A DNA stretch of 64,000 bases, taken from NCBI GenBank assembly GCA_022494885.1, contig JAGVSM010003016.1:1-64000 (forward strand), given 5' to 3'. Numbering within the stretch: position 1 is the first letter of the stretch; each line of letters starts with the position of its first letter. Positions 55,722 to 64,000 of this stretch are shown piece after piece. The stretch is from Micrasema longulum (lineage: Eukaryota > Arthropoda > Insecta > Trichoptera > Brachycentridae). The notes beneath the pieces were generated by a model. That model was given only the letters and a program-made list of their open reading frames with translations. It did not search any database and was not told where the DNA came from. The position numbers were made by a program, and so were the translations under genes.

Positions 55722-55896
55722 TTTTTTTTTTGCACCACAACAGGCCAGGAGGCCCAATCACAGTGGTGAATTACATCACAGAGCACCCAGGCTTGAGAAA
55801 AATCTCTTTTTTTTTTTTTTTGTGTTCTCACCGGGAATCGAACCCGGAACCTTCCGTGCGTGAGTCAAGCGTCTTGACCACTACACCACGGAGGCC
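55722..55896 (-). repeat. SINE-1, copy 3 (complete)
   Basis: Reverse orientation of the same 175-bp unit as 36991-37166: GGCCTCCGTGGTGTAGTGGT, GGGTTCGATTCCCGGTGAGA, CTCAAGCCTGGGTGCTCTGT and GGCCTGTTGTGGTGCA with an A tail that abuts the LINE at 55721. A T-run of about 15 (55807-55822) interrupts the body. Confidence 0.9.
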
Positions 55897-57045
55897 GCCA
55901 AAAAAGGAATGACAACAAGACCTGCAAATAACTATGTATCTATGCAATTATAAACAAACAACACTGTAAAATGAGACATTTGTCAGTGCGTAATAAGTTT
56001 ATGTTCCTTTAATTATGTTTATTTTATTATAATATCAAAATTTTTAATTGGTCAACTATATTATGAAAATCCCTCTCCCCCACTCTATTTCCTCATCCCT
56101 TAACCTTCTTACGAGCTCTTTTTTTTCTCATGTCTTATATGATATATTATTTTTTTCTTTACTGTGTAACATGTTCTCATTATATTTGTGAAAAACTTTA
56201 ATTAAATGCAAGTACCATTTTTTATGTTTTGTATTCTTATATAACAACTGTTGTTTTTCCTTAATAAATAAAAATAAAATAAAATAAATCGTATTCTTTT
56301 AAACGTACAACATAACAATTAAACGTACAACAGTTACGTTGAAAGTTAATAAATATTCCCATTGTGGAAATTCAGTTTGTTATTTGATCTTTTTTGGTGG
56401 TTTTATTCTACCAAGTATCGTGTTTTATTTCATAATTACACGTGTTAATGTTAGAAAGTTATAATATCACAGGGTAATATACAACTAGGTAACATCAAAA
56501 TCAATATTTGCTAGTTACCCACTAAAAAACATATTTACACGAATAAGCAAGTCGTGATTCATTAAGATCATGCTATGATGATTTGAATGCATGATTTGTC
56601 TCTCTGTACCATTTACTATGCAGAGAAGGATAAAAAAATATGTTTTAGTGAGTAACTCACAAATGCTCATTTTAAGTTACGCCTGTGGATGCTGGATACA
56701 AATACTTTTATATTCCCTTCTGTAAAATGTTCTTCATGTCTGTTTTAATGTTTTTTTTTCAATATTTACTTTTTTTTATTCTAACTTTTTTCTTATTTAC
56801 TTTATATACGAACTTTTTCTTTTCGGCGCATATTTTTATACTTGACTATAAATTTTATATAAGATCTTTAATTTTATCTCTTTAATTACGCTAAGTTTAC
56901 TTATGATTTTAAATTGCAGCATGTTTTTTTGGTTTTCTGCGTGTCTTTCTAATTTAAAAAATAAACAACAATACTTACGGTATATACAATTTAAACTTAT
57001 TTAATTTCATTTTTAAATTACAATTTTTTACTAAAAACATTAAAT
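55897..57045. other. AT-rich DNA; possible LINE tail near 56030-56285
   Basis: 56030-56285 ends in AATAAATAAAAATAAAATAA and has the look of a LINE 3' UTR, but no coding part is attached. A scrap of IR-A (CCCTTCTGTAAAATGTTCTT) lies near 56715. The rest is unassigned. Confidence 0.4.
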
Positions 57046-57690
57046 TTGTTAAAACTTAACGATAGAAGAAATATTATAGACCTTTTAAATTTATTCAAAA
57101 TTATAAATTCAATATGGGATTGCCCTGAACTATTATCTCTCATCAATTTCAAGGTGCCTGGAAGAATGACTAGACAGGTGCCACCGTTTTGTAGCAACAA
57201 TTCACGGACAGTGTATACTTGTTATGCCGTATTAAATAGACTTCATGAACTCGGCAATAGTTATTCCCAGGCATCTGATATATTAAGTGTAGGGTATTGT
57301 TCCTATAAAACAAACCTTTTGAACTTTTTCAAAGATGGTGAATAGTAATTGTATTTATTTATTCATGCATTTCATAATATATACAGTTTTTTGTTCACTT
57401 TGCCCAGCTGTATGAAACAGTACTTTGTATTGATTTTCTTGTTGTATTACTGTAGAATGTTTTATTATTTAAACTTTCTACTGAATATGCTATATAATTT
57501 TTAGGTTATTTTTTTAAATATAATTCTTGTATAATTTTTAGGTTTATTTTTTTTAAATCTTGGGTACAGGGGAATTTATGTTTATTTTTTTTTTTCAAAA
57601 TGAAGCCAAATGTTTTAGTATTATAAATGTTTGTAAAAGGCCGATTTGCCGTTTATGTTAATAATATAAAATAAAATAAATAAAATGACA
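57046..57690 (+). pseudogene. Jockey-like LINE C-terminus and 3' UTR
   Basis: A 99-codon frame reads LNDRRNIIDLLNLFKIINSI, WDCPELLSLINFKVPGRMTR, NRLHELGNSYSQASDILSVG and KTNLLNFF, stop. This matches the RRxxxDLxFLxKIxNGxIDCPxLLxxIxFxVPxRxxR…F end of Jockey-type ORF2. The UTR holds TTGGGTACAGGGGAATTTAT and TTGTAAAAGGCCGATTTGCC and ends in AATAAAATAAATAAAA. The 3' UTR is shared with 41040-41210, where the coding part is missing. Confidence 0.8.
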
Positions 57691-57954
57691 CCCCGCAGTG
57701 CTGTTTAGTTTTCAAATTATTACGATGTTTGTACTCTCCTGTATTATTTTTGTAAATTCCAGTTGGGCGTATTGTAAAATAAAAATTTTAAAAGTAGGAA
57801 AACTATCGTATCTTCCTCCTCAAGCTGAAATTCACACATAACAGAATCCCGTACATGGATTCTGAACAAGCGAAAAGGATTACAGCAGCGTCCAATCTTA
57901 TTAACACTGGTTGTAAAGAAACGTTTTTTTTAATATATTTATTAACATATTACT

Positions 57955-58165
57955 ACAGCGATGAAGAACATTTCAGGTAATATAGAAGTCTAGGCATCTA
58001 AAGGGCTTATGATCTGTCATTGACTGGTTTATGTGGCCACTTTCCGCACTGTGTAACATTCGCCATTCTGCCCACATTTGAACATCTACATTCCTTCAAT
58101 TCTTTCATCTGTGGATGTTTGTGAAGTTAAAGAGCTGAAACCTTTATTTAGGCGGGTGAGATTCA
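57955..58165. repeat. IR-A, copy 10 (inside duplicated block)
   Basis: Same partial IR-A as at 41463-41690: GGTAATATAGAAGTCTAGGC, ATGTGGCCACTTTCCGCACT and GGCGGGTGAGATTCATCTAG. Confidence 0.7.
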
Positions 58166-58424
58166 TCTAGATCCATAAGTACTAGATATTTTCCCCGCGC
58201 TGCTCTAAACTGTTATTTAGAAACAGTTTCACAAAACAAAAGCTGCTACTGCTACATGTTTTAAATAACACGTCAGTCTCTACTATGCACCCAGTACTGT
58301 AGTAGAATATATTATTTATATGTTACTGATTAATTTAATGTTACTGTTAATAATGTACATAACATATTTCATTTAAATTATTTATTGACAATTCTTGATG
58401 GAATTCCATTATAATGATGTAATA

Positions 58425-58608
58425 ACTTTTATTTGCATATAAGTTAATAATTTAAAAAGTACTTGATACACTTCCACTTATTTATTTTGACCAATTAGCG
58501 CTTTCACCCTCTAATGGGTATCTTCAGACTGGTATAAATAAATAAGTGGAAGTGTACCAAGTATTTTTAAAATTGATAACTTATATGTAAATATAAGTTA
58601 ACATAGTT
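58425..58608 (-). ncRNA. Long hairpin with a hammerhead core at its tip
   Basis: The left arm AACTTTTATTTGCATATAAG, TTAATAATTTAAAAAGTACT, TGATACACTTCCACTTATTT faces the right arm AAATAAGTGGAAGTGTACCA, AGTATTTTTAAAATTGATAA, CTTATATGTAAATATAAGTT. The arms pair over about 65 bp with few mismatches and enclose HHR-3. Stem I of the ribozyme is thus extended into a very long stem. Confidence 0.75.
58489..58535 (-). ncRNA. Hammerhead ribozyme motif HHR-3 (best preserved)
   Basis: Minus strand: ACCAGT (stem I), CTGAAGA (box 1), extra T, ACCC ATTAGA GGGT (perfect 4-bp stem II), GAA, palindrome AGCGCU (stem III), A (CUA triplet), ATTGGT (stem I partner; A-U, C-G, C-G, A-U, G·U, U-A). Every invariant core base of a type-I hammerhead is present. 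The only oddity is the extra base between box 1 and stem II, shared by all motifs in the window. Confidence 0.75.
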
Positions 58609-58619
58609 AAGAATGACAC

Positions 58620-59431
58620 ACTCTAAGTGCGTGTGCGTTATAAAATCATTAATAATACGTTTTAAAATCACAGTTTATTTTTTTTAAACCCGTTTTAGGT
58701 GTTTCGGGAGAAAATCAGTTTTAAAACAACTGTTTCTTTTTTTACCACATAGGTCTAGTAATGATTTGGACGACAGGGAATAAAGTTTGACTTTGATTTT
58801 GACAATAATGGTGTTAGTTTTGGTTTGATTTTGACAATAAGGAAGTAAGTGGAGTTTGATTTTAGAATCGCTGTCATAATAAAAAATCTCAATTGAAGTC
58901 ACACAAGTGGCGCGAACGAGACCAATCAATTTATTATTAAACTCACCTACCCGGGAACCAGGGAACCAGGCAACCAGGGTAGCAGAAGGCAGCGAGAGGT
59001 GAGCGCACCTTTCACGAACTAATAACTCCGCAGAACAATAGCACTAACTGGGAACGTATTAAACAATAAAGAAACGCTTAATCGCCCTGTCGATTTCAAA
59101 TAAATAAAAAAATAAACAAGAGAGTCGTGCTTTGGGGGCGGGGCGGGGCGGTTTGGGCCAGGGAGAGAGGGGGGTGAGGAGATGGTTGGGGAGATTACTG
59201 TTCCTCGGTGGCGCGATGGAGCAACATGAGGCGGGTCGGGGTTCATAATCCGCACAACACTAAATTCACATTTTTCCCCCGTGTAATCCACACGCCAGGC
59301 TACATTAGTACACATTTACAAATCAACTTAAATTTTCCACAATTCTGTAATCATGTGTACTCATAAGTACATTAAGAGTCCGGGCGGATGAAGAATATAT
59401 TTCTGTTTGTGAAATAGAATCACGTTCCTGT
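58620..59431. other. GC-rich block 58900-59290, unassigned
   Basis: Contains a small tandem repeat (GGGAACCAGGGAACCAGGCA then ACCAGGG, 58952-58980) and a GC-box-like run GGGGCGGGGCGGGGCGG (59136-59152). A 98-codon minus ORF is not recognisable. It could be a promoter or CpG-rich regulatory region, but no gene is attached that I can see. Confidence 0.4.
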
Positions 59432-60146
59432 AGCTCAATCACAAATAAATATCGACACGCTAAGCATTTGAGCGATCACAATGAACAATAATGAACATTA
59501 TGCTTAAGTTATCGCAGTCATAAATCAACGCGTGCGAAATCTCTAAGTCAACGCTCGTGTAGGTTTGGTTTGTTTTTCCTCGTATTGCATTTGCAAATAG
59601 TAGTTAAAATTAAATTACAATTACCATGATGACTGCCTTTCTTGACATTTGGCTTGCCAACCGCCGGCTAAATGCAATAAATAGCAGGACAAATAAAAAA
59701 AACTAAAAAAAACTAGCGGCTTTGGAATATTTTCCATATTTACACCGGTGAAATTCAAATATGTGATTGCGCAGCAGGATTATACGTCGCGAAACGTAAA
59801 TATTGACCACTACACCACGGCGGCCTCCGTGGTGTAGTGGTCAAGACGCTTGACTCACGCACGGAAGGTTCCGGGTTCGATTCCCGGTGAGAACACAAAA
59901 ATTAAAATGTGATTTTTCTCAAGCCTGGGTGCTCTGTGATGTAATTCACCACTGTAATTAGGCCACCTGGCCTGTTGTGGTGCAAAAAAAAAAATGTAAA
60001 AAAAAAAAAAAAAAATATTTTGACATTTAATATAAGGTGTTCGCGGATGTTCCATTGTGATTGCTAATACGATAAACAACCATGGCGAGAAATTGTTAAC
60101 ACGTCGCTTATTAGAACGTCGATAGTTATTTGTAATTGAGCTACTG
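59432..60146 (+). mobile_element. MITE IR-B, copy 3, split by SINE-1
   Basis: The left end TGTAGCTCAATCACAAATAA and the right end GTTATTTGTAATTGAGCTAC are inverted repeats and define both termini. The order of internal blocks equals copy 1. The SINE at 59805-60012 interrupts GCGAAACGTAAATATT/TTGACATTTAATATAAGG. Confidence 0.8.
59805..60012 (+). repeat. SINE-1, copy 4, with inverted head duplication, 7-bp TSD
   Basis: AAATATT at 59798-59804 and 60013-60019 is the target duplication, confirmed by the empty site in IR-B copy 1 (CGCAAATATTTTGACATTT). The SINE begins with GACCACTACACCACGG, the exact reverse complement of its own head CCGTGGTGTAGTGGTC, and only then the normal head GGCCTCCGTGGTGTAGTGGT. 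The rest equals the other complete copies with a poly(A) tail. Confidence 0.9.
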
Positions 60147-60147
60147 G

Positions 60148-60432
60148 ACGAGTGTTTTTGACTCAACAGGTGCTCTCAGGTAAAAATCCTAAATGAGGAA
60201 ATCGAGTGGAGACAAGTTGTGTAGTACTTGGCACGTTCGCTTACCATTCTCGAGGCCTCGGGTTCAAAACCTGGTAGTATTGGCTTTAAATATTGATCTT
60301 GAAGTTTGTTTAAACTGCAATATTTTATTGTTCCTGGACTGGCGCCTGAAACATAGGACTGATCACCTTACCTTCATGTAACGGACGATCGAAATGCACA
60401 TCTGAGTGCGGAAAGGAGAATGATGATGATTA
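60148..60432 (+). repeat. SINE-3, copy 5, with 5' leader
   Basis: The leader GGACGAGTGTTTTTGACTCA and GTGCTCTCAGGTAAAAATCC matches the reverse of 34100-34147. Then GCACGTTCGCTTACCATTCT, CTCGGGTTCAAAACC (decayed B-box), CAATATTTTATTGTTCCTGG, ACTGGCGCCTGAAACATAGG and ACTGATCACCTTACCTTCAT. It sits immediately after IR-B copy 3. Confidence 0.75.
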
Positions 60433-61004
60433 TTAATAGAATTTATTATGTTATCTCCATTTAAATAAATGTAGGTAAATGCGAAGTTAAATGTTGTAAA
60501 TAATGAGTAATGAACCTGTAGTGGTCATTGCAACAAGATAGCGATGCCTTTCCGATTACTGGAGCAAATTAACGAGATTAACCGGGTATCAGGTGCCAGG
60601 TAAGAACCGGTGCACTGTTGTATGTCGATAGTATAGAGTATAGAGTGAAGGAAGGAAAGACAGCTAGAAGGAAGTGTAAGAGTTATGTTCCATCTGTATG
60701 CACCGGAGAACTGATATTTTAATAAAGCCTTTTCTTGCTAAACCAATGCAGTGCTGAGACTGGTATTACATGATTATGTCCATCACTGACCAGCGTACAA
60801 GATAAAATGGTTGCTCTTTTTAAAGAAAGATTAGATAAGAGACTACATATAAAAAAATACGATTTTACGATACTCTTATACGTATACAGTAATACTAAAT
60901 AAATTAAATTTACCTACTTCATTGGTACACGTGATGTAAAATAAACAAACTACATTATTTATTTGTTTATTTATTCAGTTTTTTTTTCCATTTCAATCAT
61001 CATG
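60433..61004. other. Unassigned DNA
   Basis: 60540-60650 is GC-richer (GAGATTAACCGGGTATCAGG) and repeat-free. No gene recognised. Confidence 0.4.
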
Positions 61005-61262
61005 GCATTTTATCTTGTTGGCTAGGCCATATACTGCGGATGCCTCCTGAAAGTCTTAACCACGCTTGCCTTCTTTACAAGGCATCAGGTTCTCGACGTC
61101 CTGGACGTCCACTGCTCCATCCATAGTTCACCGGCAGTTTATGTCAGAACTTCGGGACGAGAACCTGACTTGGGAGGACGCAAACGAGTTGGTGGCGGAC
61201 AGAGATGCATAGAGGCTCTTTGTGGATAGCATATGGTCCAGCTAGGGAGCGGACATGGAATG
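61005..61262 (+). pseudogene. RTE-like LINE ORF2 C-terminus (family LR2, copy 2)
   Basis: Parallel to 29150-29500: GGCCATATACTGCGGATGCC, AAGTCTTAACCACGCTTGCC, AAGGCATCAGGTTCTCGACG, GACTTGGGAGGACGC, GCGGACAGAGATGC and AGCTAGGGAGCGGACATGGA. The frame is broken by stops and shifts (for example TAG within the DRDAWR motif). The 3' T-rich tail leads into the foldback element. Confidence 0.8.
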
Positions 61263-62295
61263 ATGCTTATTTATTTTTTTTTTTCCATCATAAACAAAGA
61301 TTAATAATAAAAATAACGTGACCTCACTGCTGGGGTTACCCGTGCTGAGTACACTTAACAAAATACTTTTGGTAATATTTTTATATGTGAGAATAAACAA
61401 AAAAGACTTAATATTCAAAGATAATTAACAAATTGTTCAGAGTTTTAAACACTATGTATTTAAGTTTATATTTAAATATTATATATTCAATAAACCGAAT
61501 AGGAATTGTTTGGGATAGATTTTCTGGATTTTCGTAGATCTCTTCCCTCCTAAAACAGTGTGGAATGAAGGTGGATTGACATGGTTTAGCTCGAAGTCTT
61601 ATATGTTGATCGTGTTTATGATTATATTGTATACCATTATTTTATTGTCCTTGTCTGTCCTTGCTAAATATCATAGTTTTTTGTTTCCTTTTATTCAGTT
61701 TCTTGTAAATATGTGTCTTCACATAACTGTTGTAACTGGCTTGGACGTCGAATTTGAGGCCAAAATGACATGACGCCTACTGCGAGTCGTTTTGCATGTG
61801 CTTATTTTTATAAAATTATAAATCAAAAACAGTTTGTTCCAGATTGATCCGCACCAAATATTAAATATATTTTTAACATTATTTCCGATTCATGGAAATA
61901 CCCCATTCTTGGTGAGCAACAACAATAACATCATCCTCACATCTGCCACATTATGAGATTCAGTTTAGTTTCCCAAAGAAAAAAATTACGTGTAATAAGA
62001 CAATACGATGATATTTTTATGAACGATGAACGAAGAGTTCACCTCCCACGCCTGAGGTGTTTCCAGGACATAGTACCAATATTTGTTACATTGTCGATGG
62101 ATATTCTTATCTATGACTAAAAGGATAGTGCTACCAGTTACCACACAAACACCAGTGGACTGACTTACTAGCTGATGACTTGAATGAACTTTTAAAGGGT
62201 TTTTAAATCCTTTAAGCTTCGCTGTCAGAGCTTTAGATGAACAGTAGGGTGGCCCGTACGTACATGGTCCAATTTTATTTTCTTTAACTTTTCGA

Positions 62296-62489
62296 ATCGG
62301 GTTGTGGTCCCGTTGCTAGTGTTGCGGACTCACGGGCCAGAGGCCCGAGGTTCAAAACCCACTCTACCCTAACTTGATTTCCATTTTCTAAAAGTGAGTT
62401 TCTTACAACTCGTTGAAAATGGCCACCGAAATTGAAATATTTGTGTACGTTATAAGCACGCTAACATTTCTTTTTTATTAAAAAAAAAC
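62296..62489 (+). repeat. SINE-2, copy 3 (complete)
   Basis: TCGGGTTGTGGTCCCGTTGC, GCGGACTCACGGGCCAGAGG, GAGGTTCAAAACCCACTCTA (B-box slightly decayed), TAACTTGATTTCCATTTTCT, CTCGTTGAAAATGGCC, poly(A). It lies inside the foldback element. Confidence 0.85.
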
Positions 62490-62774
62490 TCTTTTTAAGG
62501 CTGGGCTAAAAAAAACCTTTACACACGGTGATGTGTGATGTAACATCGTGTTACCTCAAGCAAAAAACAGAATGTTTTTAAGTTCAGACATTTGAAAAAA
62601 AAAATGTATTGTGTTAATTTTTTTTTCGTTTAAATTTTTTAATTCCATTTTGCATTATTATTTCCATATTGTTTTACGAAAATAAAAGTACAAGGTGAAA
62701 TTATTATTAAAAAAATCTAATTAAAATAGCCAAATTTGATATTTGATAGCTCACTGGTGAGCAATCAGGGATTT

Positions 62775-62960
62775 ATTTATTAAAAACAGATTCATTTACT
62801 ACCCGGCAAAACTAAAAAAAAGACTAAGACAACCTTTACAAAAGATGTTTAAAAAATTATCATCATGATAGAATATGAATTTATAAAAGAAAAAATGATT
62901 TGTTAAATTAATGTAATCCGTAAGGGTTTATAAATAAATAAATTTAAAATAAAAATAAAT
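62775..62960 (+). repeat. LINE 3' end, family LD (copy 2)
   Basis: Matches 4820-4975: ACTAAGACAACCTTTACAAA, GATAGAATATGAATTTATAA, TCCGTAAGGGTTTATAAATA and a terminal AAATAAATAAATT-type repeat. Only the last coding residues (KRLRQPLQKMFKKL) remain. Confidence 0.65.
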
Positions 62961-63599
62961 ATATAAGGCCTAAACCAATTACAACAGTTATGTAAAAAAA
63001 AACATATGTACAAGAAACTAAACAAAAATAAAAGGCTATAAAAAAATGGATAGTGAGCTAGGTAGAAGTAAAATGGATTGTCTCATTCGCCCAAACCAAT
63101 ATTAAATCAACTGCTCCACAAGAGTATAGCTTAAGTTGGGTTTTTGTTATTTTCGTTGTGCGTTTTGTATTATAAATAATATGGATGTATATTTTTTTTA
63201 TTTTTTTTTTATTGATGAACAAATTAAAATACAATATTACAACTAAATACAATTTTTTACAATAATCAAATACATATATTTACATTAAAGTTTCCCATTA
63301 GGTAAAAGAAATAAACAATTCTTGTGTACATAATGGGGAGTGACGTCTTACAATAGATTATTTTATTTTAATCAATAATATTTTTAAAATAACATATATA
63401 AATTACAAAAAAGATATTAACGATGTTTTCAATCAGTGTTACATAAAGAAGAATTATAGATGTATTTTTGTACTTTTTTCTTAAATATATTGTATTTCTG
63501 ACTGAACTTTTTATTATCTTTGTTAATTACATAAATACCTAGTTATTAAAACTGTCTGAATATTTTGTTAGTTATCTCTGTTTATAAAATTATTTTACC

Positions 63600-63720
63600 C
63601 GCATGCAGAGACAAAACTTAAGGTGAGGAAAGTACATTCTAATCTCAAATGCAGAGAATAACCCAAAGGTAAAGACAATAGAGTGTACTTACCTCACCTC
63701 GAGGTTTGTCTCTGCATACA
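63600..63720. repeat. 40-bp-arm palindrome in the foldback arm
   Basis: GCATGCAGAGACAAAACTTA, AGGTGAGGAAAGTACATTCT and, 40 bp on, the reverse complement (AGAGTGTACTTACCTCACCT, CGAGGTTTGTCTCTGCATAC). It is absent from the left arm of the foldback, so it was inserted later. Confidence 0.7.
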
Positions 63721-63845
63721 GTCTTTTTTGTTTATTCTCAAATGTAAAAACATTTCAAAAAAGTATATTGTTAAGTGTTCTCGGCACAGGTAACCCCAGT
63801 GAGGTCACATTATTTTTATTATTAATTATAGTTAGTAAGAGAAAA

Positions 63846-64000
63846 ATATGAATAAATAAATAACATACGACTATGTAGCTAAGATATAAACAAGGGCTAC
63901 AAAATAATGGTATACAATTTATCCCAAAAACACGATCAGCATATAAGACATCGAGCTAACCCAAGACAATCCATTTTCATCTCACACTGTGCTAATGGTG
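63846..64000. other. Window end, nothing recognised
   Basis: AT-rich DNA to the window edge. Confidence 0.5.

Larger units (their letters stand above)
57510..58535. repeat. 1-kb duplicated block, copy 2
   Basis: Collinear with 41040-42054 at high identity (only scattered changes, e.g. loss of CGGC near 58268). It starts within the LINE 3' UTR and ends in the hammerhead motif. Here the LINE coding part is still attached on the left and the full hairpin on the right, so this copy is the more complete. Confidence 0.85.
61285..63845. mobile_element. Foldback element with >200-bp inverted arms
   Basis: The left arm (61285-61480) and right arm (63480-63845) are inverted: AATAATAAAAATAACGTGAC, CTCACTGCTGGGGTTACCCG, TGAGAATAAACAAAAAAGAC and AACAAATTGTTCAGAG-type blocks recur in reverse order on the right. 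The right arm holds an extra palindrome (63600-63720). The interior is a patchwork of repeats: a LINE-like tail pair (61640-61750 plus, 62965-63040 minus), SINE-2 and a family LD tail. No transposase ORF survives. Confidence 0.7.

Noticed and set aside
60590..60612. Splice-like CCAGGTAAGAACC
   Set aside because: There is no pyrimidine tract before the AG, and no other sign of an exon.

Overview
The window is AT-rich eukaryotic DNA packed with decayed transposable elements. Nothing in it looks like a microbial genome: there are no operons, no dense ORFs and no ribosome-binding sites. The mix of elements suggests an insect, and I would guess a moth or butterfly: several Jockey/CR1-like and RTE-like LINE tails, Penelope-like remnants, tRNA-headed SINEs, a Tc1-type transposon and many short inverted-repeat elements. 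The species is an inference. I recognise no intact host protein-coding gene. The stretch is best read as intergenic DNA or the inside of one or more very long introns. A strong recursive-splice-like motif on the minus strand at about 26.16 kb fits the intron reading.

Layout. 0-13 kb: AT-rich DNA with LINE 3' tails (41-112, 3830-4262, 4480-4975), the first copies of an inverted-repeat family (IR-A) and of two SINE families, and unexplained GC-richer islands near 1.3, 7.6, 8.3, 9.2 and 11.8 kb. 13-23 kb: a Penelope-like remnant with a hammerhead ribozyme motif, a MITE (IR-C) split by a LINE tail with an 11-bp target duplication, Jockey-like and RTE-like fragments, and MITE IR-B. 23-38 kb: splice-like motifs, LINE fragments, an IR-B copy split by a LINE carrying reverse-transcriptase motifs, a 121-bp Penelope-like tail inside another LINE tail, and a SINE inside a LINE. 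38-50 kb: a 1-kb block duplicated later in the window, a CACGTG minisatellite, a Tc1-like transposon with intact ends and a dead transposase, RTE tails, and an inverted pair of hammerhead motifs. 50-64 kb: a MITE with GGGGA ends (IR-D), the longest ORF of the window (a LINE reverse transcriptase, 54181-55721), the second copy of the 1-kb block ending in a long hairpin with a hammerhead core at its tip, an IR-B copy split by a SINE, and a 2.5-kb foldback element.

The most interesting signal is a set of six hammerhead-ribozyme-like motifs (13393-13436, 36124-36163, 42009-42054, 48930-48975, 49439-49483, 58489-58535). They share the order CUGANGA box, one extra base, stem II, GAAA, tiny palindromic stem III and cleavage triplet. 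Two still have every core position and both stem-I strands. Hammerhead ribozymes are known in the terminal repeats of Penelope-like elements, and one motif here lies directly downstream of a sequence resembling the Penelope C-terminal endonuclease region.

Gene interplay is limited. The LINE-type proteins encoded here (all broken) would have mobilised LINEs and SINEs, and the dead Tc1 transposase would have mobilised its own copy. The nested insertions give a relative order: IR-B, IR-C, IR-D and LINE family LB came first, and the LINE, SINE and Penelope-like insertions inside them came later. All calls were made by eye from the sequence, without database searches.
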